A stretch of 64,000 nucleotides of DNA, taken from the NCBI GenBank assembly GCA_036346255.1, contig CM070617.1:21007080-21071079 (forward strand), in the 5' to 3' direction. A model generated the notes under the pieces. That model worked only from the letters and a program-made list of their open reading frames with translations, was not told where the DNA came from and did no database searches. The DNA is from Ampelocalamus luodianensis (taxonomy: Eukaryota; Streptophyta; Magnoliopsida; Poales; Poaceae). Each line of letters begins with the position of its first letter. Positions within the stretch are counted from its first letter, which is position 1. This document shows positions 24,166 to 33,669 of this stretch, piece after piece. The position numbers and the translations under genes are program-made.

Positions 24166-25120
24166 CTAATCGGTCGACTTTAAATCTCGAGTTGGTAGTT
24201 GTCCAACCATCTCAAGGGAACGACGGTCGCAGGAATGCGCCATCTTCTTGTCACAATATATTGTGATCACTCCTTTGGGACCTGGCATCTTAAGACATTG
24301 GTACCCATAGTGAGTAGCTATCAAAAATTTTGCCAGAGTAGGTCGTCCGAGTATGGCGTTATATGCCGTATCGAAATCGACTACATCAAAGGAGACTTTA
24401 TCTGTCCTGAAATTGCTTGGTGATCCAAACGTTAAAAGAAGAGAAACTTGGTCAATGGGTTTGGCCGAAGACCCCGGTACGATTCCATGAAATGAATATC
24501 GTACCGGTCTTACCTTTGTCCTGGGTACTTGCATCTCGTCCAGGGTACTCGTAAACAGTATATTTAACGAGCTTCCACCATCAACTAAAACTCGATTGAC
24601 TCGACAATTGTTGATGGTGGGTTCGACCACTATCGGAAATCGACCTGGTCTAGTCGAAGGCATCGGACAATCACCTTTCTCGAAAGCAAGGGTGATTTCC
24701 GACCACTTCGGTAATTTATTGACAAGAGGGGAGTCGATTGTGTTTACCTCGCGTTCGACTGCTTTCAGCTGTCTTCGTGATTCGTATGCCGAAGACCCCC
24801 CATAGATATGATCAATGGTGTGCTGCGGGTCCTGGAACGGCATCTCCTCATCATCCGACTCCTTCTGTCCACTGGTTTGGCCCACCTGTTCAAGAATAGG
24901 AAGTGGCCCTTTGCCAGAATAATAGTCCTCGAGTTTCCGTAAGAAAACTCGGCAGTTACGAAGGTCATGCCCTTCTTTTTTATGAAAAGGACACCACCTG
25001 GGTTTGTCGTTTCTCCGATCGTGGCGTTTACCTTTACTTCGATCGGGATTTTGCTTGGGGTTGTGTGGCTCCTTATCGCTTACGGCTAGGACCTCCTTAG
25101 AACTGGCATCTAGAGATTTT
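24166..25120 (-). pseudogene. Zinc-knuckle end of gag and aspartic protease of the inner Gypsy element
   Basis: The longest intact stretch of gag-pol here (24166-25272, minus) encodes WCPFHKKEGHDLRNC, the CxxH/CHxxC-like RNA-binding motif typical of this lineage. A pepsin-type protease follows, with the active site VLVDGGSSLNILF (about 24570) and YNAILGRPTLAKF (about 24350). Gag and protease share one frame here. It is open over 368 codons, so this segment could still give a protein. Confidence 0.85.
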
Positions 25121-27012
25121 TTTACTTTTCGCCTTGTTCTTAGATTTCCTAGCCTTTTTATCCTTTTTCTTACCACTTTCGCCTGCTTCCCGAGGGATGC
25201 CATCTTTGAGATCGATGGTATTGTTCCATTCGACCGCTTCAGCAGCAGTCGCATATCTATCAGCCATCTCAAAGAGCTCAGCGACGGTGGCAGGTGGATG
25301 TAAGGCGATGTCCTCTGTTATTCTTCTGCTACGGACTCCCTGTTTGAAAGCCCTGATCACAGATGAGTCAGAAACTGAAGCGCCTGATGAATTGTCATAG
25401 CGTTTCATGGTTGTTCTGTCTTATCCGGTGCAGGTCATCCTCCTTTCCTAGGCGATTGTAAGTTCCTCGAAATTAGCCGAGAGATCACGCAGGTGTTGCC
25501 ACGAGTAGATCGACTCAAATGGTTGGTTTAGAAGCCATGATCGCGCCAATCCTTCGAGCACAGTCGGAAGGTAATTCGCCATGACATGCTCTCCTCCTCC
25601 CGCACTCGGATAGTCAGAGTGTAGATTTGGAGGAACTCGATGGGGTTTTGAGTTCCATCAAATTTCTCCATATTCGTCGGTCGAAATAGAGGCGGCCAAC
25701 GAACCGCTCGAAGATCAGGCGAGAACGCCCGACATCCCGAGATAACCTCTTGTCTTCTTTTTTGCAGAAACGAAGGGTCAATGTCGCCGCGATCGAACTC
25801 GTCGATACCGGCAATGGGGACTAGGCCTATAATAGGCCTCGACCTTACGGAAATACTCCTCGCACCCGCTTGCCGCGTGTGTGCGTCGCAAGTGGTGAAA
25901 GATCACCCCTCCCGTTGGCTTGTGGCATTTTTCTCATGTCGAGAGAACGACCTGAGGGAGAGTCGTGCCGCCTTCCATGCGACGATTTTCCTAAACGGCT
26001 GGCAGAAGAAGTAGCCGCACTATTACGACTTCGTGGTTGTGGTCGACCTCGCCGCCGAGTTTGGCCATCATGTCACGAAGTCTTTGCGCGATCTCCTCGG
26101 CAAAAGATCATAACACAGTGCTCGGCGAGTTCTTGGGTCGGGTTCTCCGGCAAATCATTGATGTCTTTGAGTTCTTGAGCTTCCTTGACCGGAAATAAGC
26201 GCTCGGGGTTCTTCGAGCCACTATTTTCTTCCGTCGAATTGCCTCGAATGGTCTATTTCGCACTTTGAACTTGTTTTAATGGAGTGCGAGAATGTTGAGG
26301 ATGTCCCGCACGTTCATCAAAGTGTTCGTTTCGTTCGCCAGCTGTAGTGTCCTTGCCATTACGACGAGGTGGTGTAGAGTATGCTCGGCGGGAAGCATGT
26401 CCAATCCTTCTTCTGGGAGAACGATCCTGATCAGAGGGAAGGACGAAGACCTCCGTGGATGACTTCCACTTGCGCCGAGATCTCCTCACCGGAGGAGTGG
26501 TCGGCGACACCATCTGGCGACTTGGAGTAAACCCCTCCGTAGGGGAACTCGGGTTATAACCGCCTCGATCGCAGTGGCTCTGCGTCGGGACGGTTGAATT
26601 TGGATGAACAAAGATGTTCGATCCTCTTCCTCGCGAAATGCTCGGAGAGAGAGACCATCGATGTCGATGGGGCTCGGGATAATGGCTTCGAAACTTGTCT
26701 TGCCAACTCGAATCGTCTTGGGGACTCAACACTTAGAGGAAAAGCTCTCATCGTGTTGCGAGTTTGCCCCGAGACAGGTGTTGTCGGCCGAGTTGACCCT
26801 TGCCTCCCGAGGAAATTGATCCTGGTGGGCGCATCGTCGTGGGGATAAGGATCCTCTCGACTCGTGGTAATGCGCTCGAGATCCGATAGAAGATCTCCGA
26901 GGCCGCAATACCGCCGAAGATCGATACTCGGTTCAGATTCGAGACCGCATCCATGTCGATGTCTGCGTGTCGCCAAGTCGAACCAATTCTCCTCATTCCA
27001 TTCTCCCGGCAT
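25121..27012 (-). pseudogene. Gag of the inner Gypsy element
   Basis: This encodes the structural capsid protein. The start is probably ATG at 27012 (MPGEWNEENWFDL), about 70 bp inside the 5' LTR. It continues with an Arg/Ser-rich N-terminal region. The retrotransposon gag core is read near 25097-25408 (KRYDNSSGASVSDSSVIRAF, RITEDIALHPPATVAELFEM, MADRYATAAEAVEWNNT). The part between (25410-26250) is only readable in short pieces because of frameshifts. A lysine-rich tail (GKKKDKKARKSKNKAKSKK) leads to the zinc motif. Confidence 0.75.
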
Positions 27013-27060
27013 GGTAACATAAAAGAGAAAAGGAAGAATCGTGACAAGGAATTACGGAGG

Positions 27061-27078
27061 ATCCCCACGGCCGCGCCA
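27061..27078 (-). other. Primer binding site of the inner Gypsy element
   Basis: One base inside the 5' LTR the minus strand reads TGGCGCGGCCGTGGGGAT. The TGGCGC start and GGGGA end resemble the 3' end complement of plant tRNA-Asp used by many plant Gypsy elements. Two to three mismatches are expected, so the tRNA assignment is tentative. Confidence 0.55.
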
Positions 27079-27330
27079 ACGCCGGTGTTTTAGAACCGAT
27101 CTTACGTAAAAATTATTTGATTCGGGGTCTCCACAATTGATCACGCAGACGAAGAAGACACGGGATTTTTATACGAGTTCGGGCCTTCTCCTGAGAATAA
27201 CAACCCTACTCCTGTGTATCTTGTATTTGCTCTTTGGATTACAATCGAATAAGTATCTTCCTAATCGTTCTCCAAAGAAGGCTCTATTTCTTCTTTGCCA
27301 AAAAGTCTCTCCCTCTATCTCTAACAGATA

Positions 27331-27340
27331 CCTATTTATA
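27331..27340 (-). promoter_or_regulatory. TATA box in the 5' LTR of the inner Gypsy element
   Basis: The minus strand reads TATAAATAGG, identical to 10982-10991 in the other LTR. It lies 541 bp from the LTR start in element sense and about 250 bp before the primer site, a plausible U3/R border. Confidence 0.6.
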
Positions 27341-27585
27341 CTAAGCAATAGTGGACGTTGTCCTTTCAGGCTAATTAGTCGCTCATTATTATGTAATAAT
27401 GAGAGTAATTACCGTAGTAGTAACCTCCCCATGTTGTCAATCAGTTACCAGTCAGAGATAGTGGGAATTATCTACAGTTATGTCAGAGATAACTGCGTAT
27501 TTTGACTGCTTAGATTCTCACTGTTTAATGGGCCGTCAAACGGGTGGGTCCAGTAAGTCGTGAGGAACCTGTAGCAGGTCCCGAT

Positions 27586-27775
27586 CATAGAAAAACTTAC
27601 GACCAGACATACTCGTAACGATTATACCATAGTCGTAGAAGAGCTTACGACTAGGTAGTAGTCGTAACGATTATACCATGGTCGTAGAAGAGCTTACGAC
27701 CAGGGGGTAGTCGTAGGGGTTATACCGTGGTCGTAGAAGAGCTTACGACCAGGGGGTAGTCGTAGGGTAGCCTAC
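27586..27775. repeat. Palindrome cluster in the 5' LTR of the inner element
   Basis: This is nearly identical to 11228-11425: five units with GGTCGTA/TACGACC or AGTCGTA/TACGACT arms, spaced by 'agggggtag' and 'taacgattataccat'. Confidence 0.85.
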
Positions 27776-28014
27776 GACTTCCTGACTAGTTCTTCCCTTT
27801 TTATATTTAAGGGGTATGTCTTATGACGTCATATTTCTTGATTATGGAGTAAATAAATGAGGATTATTTAGATCCTCGTCAACACCCGTGTCAAGCTCAT
27901 CTGTGACAAGAGACCATCAAGCGGGGCAGCTCCTCAAATTCTTGCGGTTTTGACCACGGAGGAAAAGGTGGAGCGCCTACAGGTAATCGAAAATCAACTT
28001 CATCTTTAGGTCTT

Positions 28015-28130
28015 TGTAGTCGTAAAAAGATTTACGGCTAGAGGATTCGTCGTAGAAAAACTTACGACTGTAGGCTGCTCATGGAAGAGCTTACGACCAG
28101 TGAGTGATCGTAGAAAAACTTACGACCATG
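28015..28130. repeat. Palindrome cluster in intron 2 of the outer antisense gene
   Basis: There are four units, less regular than in the inner copy, with centres GAAAAACT, GAAGAGCT and AAAAGATT. They occupy the same intron as 13020-13310. Confidence 0.75.
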
Positions 28131-29564
28131 TTCTGTAACATTTTGCTTTCCTGATCTCAACAGAAAGTAGGCATGGAAGACCGTCGAGACGACGCGGAAG
28201 TCGCATTGGTGGTCATTGGGGAGACGGCGCAAGCGGAGCAAACAAAAGCTCCTCCAACCAAAATGCGTCGACTTGTAAAGGTCGACGACAAAGGTGGCGC
28301 GAGTTCGACTCCTTCTGCTCCCTTTACTCAATTTGTTGCGGGCATGGAGGCAGCGGCAGGGGAAAAGGCAGAGAAAGCTGCCTTTGCCCTTAAGCGCAAA
28401 GCCCCCAAGGCCAAAGTATACTTCTATTACAACAACAAGACTTTTGCAATTTCTGCTTCTCGTGGCTTTATAAAGCAGCTAGAAAATGAGAACTGAAAGA
28501 GCTTCATGTCTTTTGTGAAGGAAACTGCTACTCCAGCAGAACCTGAGGTCGAGGGGAGCAGTGCTCTTGAGGTGGTCGAGACAGATCTCGGCCATTCGAG
28601 GAGTCAGGAGGGTCACGAAGCGGTGACTCCCGTTCCCCAAATTGAATCTCGACCAACAGAAGTCGTGAGGAAGTCGAAGGAACCTTCCGTTGGGAAGGTT
28701 GCTTCCAAGTTCCAGATTAGGTGCAGCACGCAGAGGTATGTGAGAAACAGAAATGTAAGAACAGCATTTACCCTTTGTTTTTCACGAGTTAACTTGCTCT
28801 TCGTTTTATGATCTTAGTCCAACTCCTTCAGCCCCCATAGATGCTTCTATTGAGAAGCCCGTAGTTACTTCTATTGAGCGGCGGTAGCTGAAGTTCCAGC
28901 TACCATTCCCATGGTGGAAGAAGTCGTCGCTACTGAAGTCGCTACGACTACCGAGGCAGTCGCAGGGATGGAGGTGGAGACAAGGGAGGCCACAAAGGAG
29001 ACACCAGGAGAAGGTGGTGGTGAAAGCTCCGACCACCGCATCGGTAAGGTGGTTGTCGAGGACATTCCTTCCGGACCTCTAGGCGGTGCTACCATCACAG
29101 AGTCAGAGGAAGAGGAATACTTTAACTTCTGCTCTGATTTCTTTGGCCCCGCTTCCATCGTAGGATTTTCTGCCTACCGATCTCACGATCGAGACCCTCA
29201 CCCTAGCGGCATTCCCAATTGTGGGGAAGTATTCGATGACGAACATCTCGAAGGGGTTTGGTGGAGACGTGTTGAGGATATGGATGGGTTGAAAGGTCCG
29301 ACGAGGATAGTTTCCATGTTTGTTCGGACAACCATGAATGTAAGTATCTCAAGATACCTATAAGTATGATTTTATCCTTGCTTCTTATTGCCTTTCTTTC
29401 TTGCAGAAAGTTTTGGAACAAATTGCTATGGTTTGCGAGTACAACCGGCACTTGTCAAGCTACAACAAGAAAAATCAGTACTCTGCGAGCAAGCAGAGAG
29501 GTAGTGAGTAACTTACACTTGTAATCGTTTTATATTTCGACTACTCGCATAAGACTGCGTGGGG

Positions 29565-29670
29565 ATTGTCGAGAAAACCTTACGACTTCGATCTGTCGTG
29601 AGAAAACTTACGACCAGGAGTGATCGTAGAAGAACTTACGATCACATGTTAGTCGCAGAAATACTTACGA
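29565..29670. repeat. Palindrome cluster in intron 5 of the outer antisense gene
   Basis: There are four units. They include a perfect GATCGTA/TACGATC pair at 29622-29643 and an AGTCGCA/TACGACT pair just after it. Confidence 0.8.
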
Positions 29671-30011
29671 CTACTCGTCTCTGTATTCATGTCTACCCTT
29701 AACTCTTTCAGGTTTAAGAGTGACGAAAAGACCTTAGTTGATTCGCTCGACTTCGAAAAATCCGAGACGAAAAAGTTAAGGGATGAGGTCACCAACCTTC
29801 TGAAAAAGCTTCAAGAGGCCAACTCTGCGACTCAAGAGTTGCAGGAAAAAATAAACAATACGTCTTTGAGGTTACGACTGCTTATAATCTTGATCTTCAC
29901 CTTCCTAACTTCACATTCTTTTTCAGAAAAAGAAGTCGAGACCAGGGCCCTTCAAGCCGAGGTGGGGACTCTTCAGATCGAGGTTCAAGAAAAAACCTAC
30001 TTCCTATTTAT

Positions 30012-30205
30012 CGCGCAGACAAAAAAGACACGGGAATTTTTATACAGGTTCGGGCCTTCTAAGGTGAGAATAATAACCCTACTACTGTCTGTAGTGTATT
30101 AGGTATCCTGGTTACAATCAGTTGGGAAGGCTTATGCTAGTGTTGCTACTGATTGCCTCTCAAAAAATGTCCCCCCATTACCTCTAAAAGATGTTTATTT
30201 ATTCT
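30012..30205 (-). mobile_element. Truncated Gypsy LTR piece
   Basis: It matches roughly LTR bases 70-270 of 4783 ('cgcagacaaaaaagacacgg', 'ttatacaggttcgggcc', 'tgcctctcaaaa'). It lacks both LTR ends and joins antisense-gene exon 7 on the left and transposase sequence on the right. It is probably the remains of the outer element's 5' LTR after deletion. Confidence 0.7.
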
Positions 30206-30488
30206 ATGCTGCGAAGGTGGTTTATTTTGCATCAAGGATTGGCAAATTCCGTGGACATGATGAAAGTGAACAATCTAGTAACAAGGGAAACTTCCTTGAG
30301 ATTTTCAAATGGCTTGCAGAAAGTAATGAAGAAGTTAACAAGGCTGTTTTGAAAAATGCTCCTAAAAATTGCATCTTGACTTGCCATTCCATACAAAAGG
30401 AAATTATTAACTGTTGTGCCAAGGGAACTACTAGACAAATAATTGAAGATATTGGTGATGACCACTTTGCAATTCTAGCTGATGAGTC
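30206..30488 (+). pseudogene. hAT-type transposase, first part
   Basis: The translated part (30217-30488) reads RIGKFRGHDESEQSSNKGNF, FLEIFKWLAESNEEVNKAVL, KNCILTCHSIQKEIINCCA and EDIGDDHFAILADES. This is the N-terminal core of the plant TTF-type/DUF4371 transposase-derived family of the hAT superfamily (recognised, not searched). DES ends exactly at the Copia insertion (30489) and resumes at 33800. The upstream end, including the zinc finger, is missing. Confidence 0.8.
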
Positions 30489-30618
30489 TGTTAGAGATAT
30501 GTGTATAGTGTGTTATTCTCTATTGTTATGAGGGGTTATTTGTATATTCACCACCTGTACTTTGTGTATATATACTGACCCTTTGGCCCTCTGGAAATAC
30601 AAGTTGCTATTCCTAACA
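30489..30618 (+). mobile_element. 5' LTR of the small Copia element
   Basis: It runs TGTTAGAGATATGTG to TATTCCTAACA. A TATA-like 'gtgtatatatac' lies at about 30564-30575. The LTR is very short for a Copia element but complete at both ends. Confidence 0.95.
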
Positions 30619-30639
30619 TGGTATCAGAGCCCATTAGGT

Positions 30640-31060
30640 TTTACTAACCCGGACGCGCAACTCGTCCTCAGCCCTAGCCGCCGCCACTGGCTTCACCTCC
30701 CCATCGTCGGTCGCTCTTCCACAGATCCGGCCGCCGCTCCATCACCGGTCGCCCGCGCCTCGCCGCGCGCTACTGGATCCGCCGCGCCGCCGCCAGCGCT
30801 CAGTCGACCCGCATCTCGGCGCCGCCTACCTTGGTCGTGAGGTCTTCCGCCGCCTCTGCCTTCGCTCGTCTGCACGAGCTGCCGTGGCCGCCTCTGCCTT
30901 CGGCTTTCTCTGTAGAGTCTCTATCCTTTTTCACCTTTCCAGATACACCTCACCTTCCTTCTGCTGCCACCGCCGTCGCCAGTCTCTCCGCTTCTGCCAC
31001 TTCGTCTACCGGCTCTTTCCAGCAGTGACATCACCGTCTTGGTCATCTGTGTGGATCTTG
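30640..31060 (+). other. Rearranged leader of the small Copia element
   Basis: There is no gag here. The part 30893-31010 repeats the integrase/RT linker found at 31818-31960: 'tctgt.gagtctct.tc.tttt' and 'ctttccagatacacct', then a cctc/ccgccg-rich tail. The left part is a GC-rich 'ccgccgc' stretch of unknown origin. This suggests template switching when the element copied itself. Confidence 0.6.
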
Positions 31061-31064
31061 TCTA

Positions 31065-32204
31065 TTGTCCTTAGTTCGTCATGGTCTTCTGGGTTCTGTC
31101 TTAGGAGACGTGTCTTTAGATTCTCAGGGTTGTAAGTTAGGTAAACAGATTCAACTTCCTTATCCTCATAGTAAGTTAGTGTCTCAACGTCCTTTTGATC
31201 TTGTTCATTCAGATGTTTGGGGTCCGGCTCCTTTCGTCTCGAAAGAGGGTCATCGATATTATATCATGTTTATAGATGATTTCTCCCACCACACTTGGAT
31301 ATATTTCATGTCTTCTCGTAGTGAGGCATTGTCTATCTATAAACAATTTGCCACTATGGTTCGCACACAGTTCTCCACTTCTATTCGTGTCTTTCGTGCA
31401 GACTCTGCTGGCGAGTACCTCTCTCGTTACCTGCGCAGCTTTCTTGCTGAGCAGGGCACTCTCGCTCTGATGATTGCCGCTTCTATTCCACCTCACTTTT
31501 GGGCCGATGTTGTTTACACTGCCACTTATCTCGTTAACATCCAGCCCTCTTCTGCTCTTCAGGGTGCGATCCATGTTGAGCGTCTCTATGATCTTCTTCC
31601 TGACTACTCTGCCCTTCGTCTGTTTGGCTATGTTTGCTACGCTCTCCTAGCCCCTCGCAAACGCACCAAACTGACGCCTCAGTCTGTTGAGTGTGTCTTT
31701 CTGGGATACAGTGTCGAGCACAAGGGCTTTCGGTGTTGGGATCCTGTTGGTCGACGGATGCGGATTTCTCGGGATGTGACTTTCGACGAGTCTCATCCCT
31801 TCTACCCACGTCCTGCCTCTCCTTCGGCTTCATCTGTGGAGTCTCTGTCATTTTTTATCTTTCCAGATACACCTATATTTGTCTTGCCCTCGTTCACTCA
31901 TCCCACTGAGTCTCCACATATTTCTCCTATGGCCTCTCCGCCGTTGTCGCCGCCTACTTCGTCTCCTACGGCTCCTCAAGCTCCTCCCACTACACTCGTC
32001 GACCTCGTATTGAGGATCTTCTCGATGAGCCATCTTCTCCTGATGCTCCATCTTCCCTTGACGGGTCATCTTCTCCTCGCTACGCTCTCCGCGATCGCCA
32101 ATCGATTCGGCCCCCTGCCCATTTTGGTTTTTCTAGTGCAGCTACTCTTGAGCCTGTCTCCTACCGAGATGCTGTTACTCACCCTGAGTGATAGCATGCC
32201 ATGA
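31065..32204 (+). pseudogene. Copia integrase, core partly deleted
   Basis: After a short GKQIQLPYPHSK entry, the core has the first Asp in FDLVHSDVWGP and the second in RVFRADSAGEYLS. At LAEQGTLALMIAAS the segment that should carry the catalytic Glu is deleted, and the protein jumps to the downstream PHFWADVVYTATYLVN region. It continues with FGYVCYALLAPRKRTKL, ECVFLGYSVEHKGFRCWDPV and a Ser/Pro-rich linker. The enzyme cannot be active. The frame overlaps the RT frame by 4 bp. Confidence 0.85.
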
Positions 32205-32760
32205 CCGAGGAGATTGCTGCCCTCGAGCGTACTGGTACTTGGGATCTTATTCTTTTTCCATCTCACTCTCGTCCCATCACGTGTAAGTGGGTCTATAAGA
32301 TTAAGACTCGCTCTGATGGCTCTCTTAAGCGCTATAAGGTGCATCTTGTTGCTCGTGGCTTCCAGGAGGAGCATGGTCGTGACTACGACGAGACTTTTGC
32401 TCCTGCGGCCCACATGACCACTATTCGCACTCTTCTTGCGGTAGCGTCTGTTTGCCACTCGTCTGTTTCTCAGCTTGATGTTAAGAATGTCTTTCTTAAT
32501 GGCGAGTTGTGTGAGGAGGTCTACATGCTTCCGTCAATTGGGTATTCCGTTCCTGAGGGCATGGTCTGTCGCCTTCATCGCTCTCTCTATGGCCTTAAGC
32601 AAGCCCCTCGTGCTTGGTTTGAGCGCTTCTCCTCTGTAGTCACTGTTGCTAGTTTTTCAGCTAGTGATCATGATCCTACGCTCTTTGTCCACACTTCATC
32701 TCGTGGTCGACTCTTCTTCTTCTGTATGTTGATGATATGATCAATTACCGGAGATGATTC
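32201..32760 (+). pseudogene. Copia reverse transcriptase, N-terminal part
   Basis: Readable motifs are ITCKWVYKIKTRSDGSLKRY, ARGFQEEHGRDYDETFAPAA, SQLDVKNVFLNGELCEEVYM (the Asp of the first catalytic box; Asn replaces the usual Ala in DVKNAF) and CRLHRSLYGLKQAPRAWFER. The YVDDM box is present in the DNA at about 32725-32740 but in another frame, because a base change shifts the reading just before it. The domain is inactive as written. Confidence 0.85.
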
Positions 32761-32806
32761 TGAGTACATTGACTTTGTCAAGACTCGTCTTAGTGAGTAA
32801 TTCCTT

Positions 32807-33658
32807 ATGTCGGATCTTGGTTCTCTTCGTTACTTCCTTGGGATTGAGGTTACTTCCACTCCATCTGGTTTCTTTATGTCCCAAGACAAGTATATTCAGG
32901 ATCTTCTTGATCGCGCCTCTCTCACTGATCAGCGTACTGTTGAGACTCCTATGGAGCTCAATGTTCACCTTCGACCCTCTGATGGCGAGCCTCTTTCTGA
33001 TCCAACTCACTATCGTCATCTTGTTGGGAGTCTTGTCTACCTTGTTGTTACTCGTCCGGATATCACTTATCCAGTTCACATTCATCAATGTACTCAGATC
33101 CACTACAGCCACCTTCTTCGAGTTCTGCGATACCTTCGTGGGACTATCTCTCACCGTCTCTTCTTTCCACGCTCCAGCTCGTTACAGCTTCAGGCTTATT
33201 CGGATGCTACTTGGGCCAGCGACCCCTCTGATCGTCGGTCTATTTCTGCTTACTGTGTTTTTCTTGGTGGTTCTCTCATTGCCTGGAAGATGAAGAAACA
33301 GACTGCAGTGTTCCGTTCGAGTGCAGAGGCTGAGTTGCGAACTATGACTCTCTTGACAACAAAGATTACTTGGCTACGGTGGTTACTTGAGGATTTTGGT
33401 GTTTCTGTCAATACACCGACTCCTCTCTTGTCAGACAGTACAAGTGCTATCAGTATTGTCCGTGTCCCTGTGAAACATGAGCTCACCAAACATATTGGTG
33501 TTGATGCTTCCTTCATGAGGTCTTGTGTGCATGATCAGATGATTGCTCTTCGGTATGTGCCTTCAGAGCTTCAGATAGCGGATTTCTTCATGAAGACCCA
33601 TACTCGAGCACAGCACGGTTTCTACCTCTCCAAACTTAGCGTTGTTGATCCACCATGA
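32807..33658 (+). pseudogene. Copia RT C-terminus and RNase H
   Basis: The open frame begins MSDLGSLRYFLGIEV and continues GFFMSQDKYIQDLLDRA, LVGSLVYLVVTRPDITY, then RNase H with AYSDATWASDPSDRRSISAY, SAEAELRTMTLLTTKITWLR and a C-terminal SELQIADFFMKTHTRAQH. The usual 'SSAEAEYRAM' and 'DIFTK' residues are altered, so activity is unlikely. The stop at 33656 is just ahead of the polypurine tract. Confidence 0.9.
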
Positions 33659-33669
33659 GTTTGAGGGGG

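Larger units (their letters stand above)
10728..27881 (-). mobile_element. Full-length inner Gypsy element with antisense gene, TSD acacc
   Basis: This 17.15 kb element has LTRs at 10728-11528 and 27080-27881 and perfect 5 bp target duplications acacc at 10723-10727 and 27882-27886. Order in element sense (minus strand): 5' LTR, primer site, gag, protease, reverse transcriptase, RNase H, integrase, untranslated block, antisense gene on the plus strand, polypurine tract, 3' LTR. Integrase after RNase H makes it Ty3/Gypsy. The absence of a visible chromodomain and the antisense gene before the 3' LTR point to the Tat lineage (inference from Grande-type elements). Without the nested solo LTR it is about 12.9 kb. 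Gag-pol is broken in several places, but some breaks may be consensus errors. Confidence 0.9.
27080..27881 (-). mobile_element. 5' LTR of the inner Gypsy element, carries its promoter
   Basis: The LTR is 802 bp. In element sense it begins TGACGAGGATC at 27881. Its inner end is degraded (CCGGCG where the other LTR has CCGACA). It holds TGACGTCA (27824-27831), the palindrome cluster (27586-27775) and a TATA box at 27331-27340, in that order toward gag, which would be U3 order. This copy lacks many of the CAG to CG changes seen in the 3' LTR, although it has some of its own (27168-27180). Confidence 0.9.
27882..30008 (+). pseudogene. Antisense gene of the outer element, exons 2-7
   Basis: The frame resumes after the inner element with RVKLICDKRPSSGAAPQILA (exon 2, ends 27986). 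Exon 3 (about 28165-28735) begins KVGMEDRRDDAEVALVVIGE, with FIKQLENEN then an in-frame TGA at 28494-28496 where Trp is expected. Exon 4 (about 28819-29346) has one early TAG, then the acidic ESEEEEYFNFCSDFFGPASI and VFDDEHLEGVWWRRVEDM. Exon 5 is 29407-29502. Exon 6 (about 29712-29866) begins FKSDEKTLVDSLDFEKSETK, and exon 7 begins EKEVETRALQAEVGTLQIEV. The gene is cut at about 30008, where LTR sequence begins, so the last exon is lost. The coiled-coil exons match the inner copy. Splice sites are conserved between copies, which implies the intron-exon structure was once selected. Confidence 0.8.
4783..30205 (-). mobile_element. Outer Gypsy element (Tat-like), deleted to LTR plus antisense gene
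   Basis: The element is bounded on the left by a complete LTR (4783-9257 including a nested insertion) placed inside a relative's integrase gene. The flanking caact at 4778-4782 would be the target-site copy. On the right it ends in a truncated LTR piece (30012-30205). Between them lies only the antisense gene (9771-10727 and 27882-30008), itself split by the inner element at 10728-27881. No gag or pol of its own remains, because the antisense gene runs straight into LTR sequence near 30010. The result is an LTR / antisense gene / LTR derivative. The right target-site copy is not recoverable because the 5' LTR is broken. Confidence 0.75.

Noticed and set aside
30619..30630. tRNA-Met-like sequence TGGTATCAGAGC
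   Set aside because: It is the primer binding site of the Copia element, complementary to a tRNA end, not a tRNA gene.
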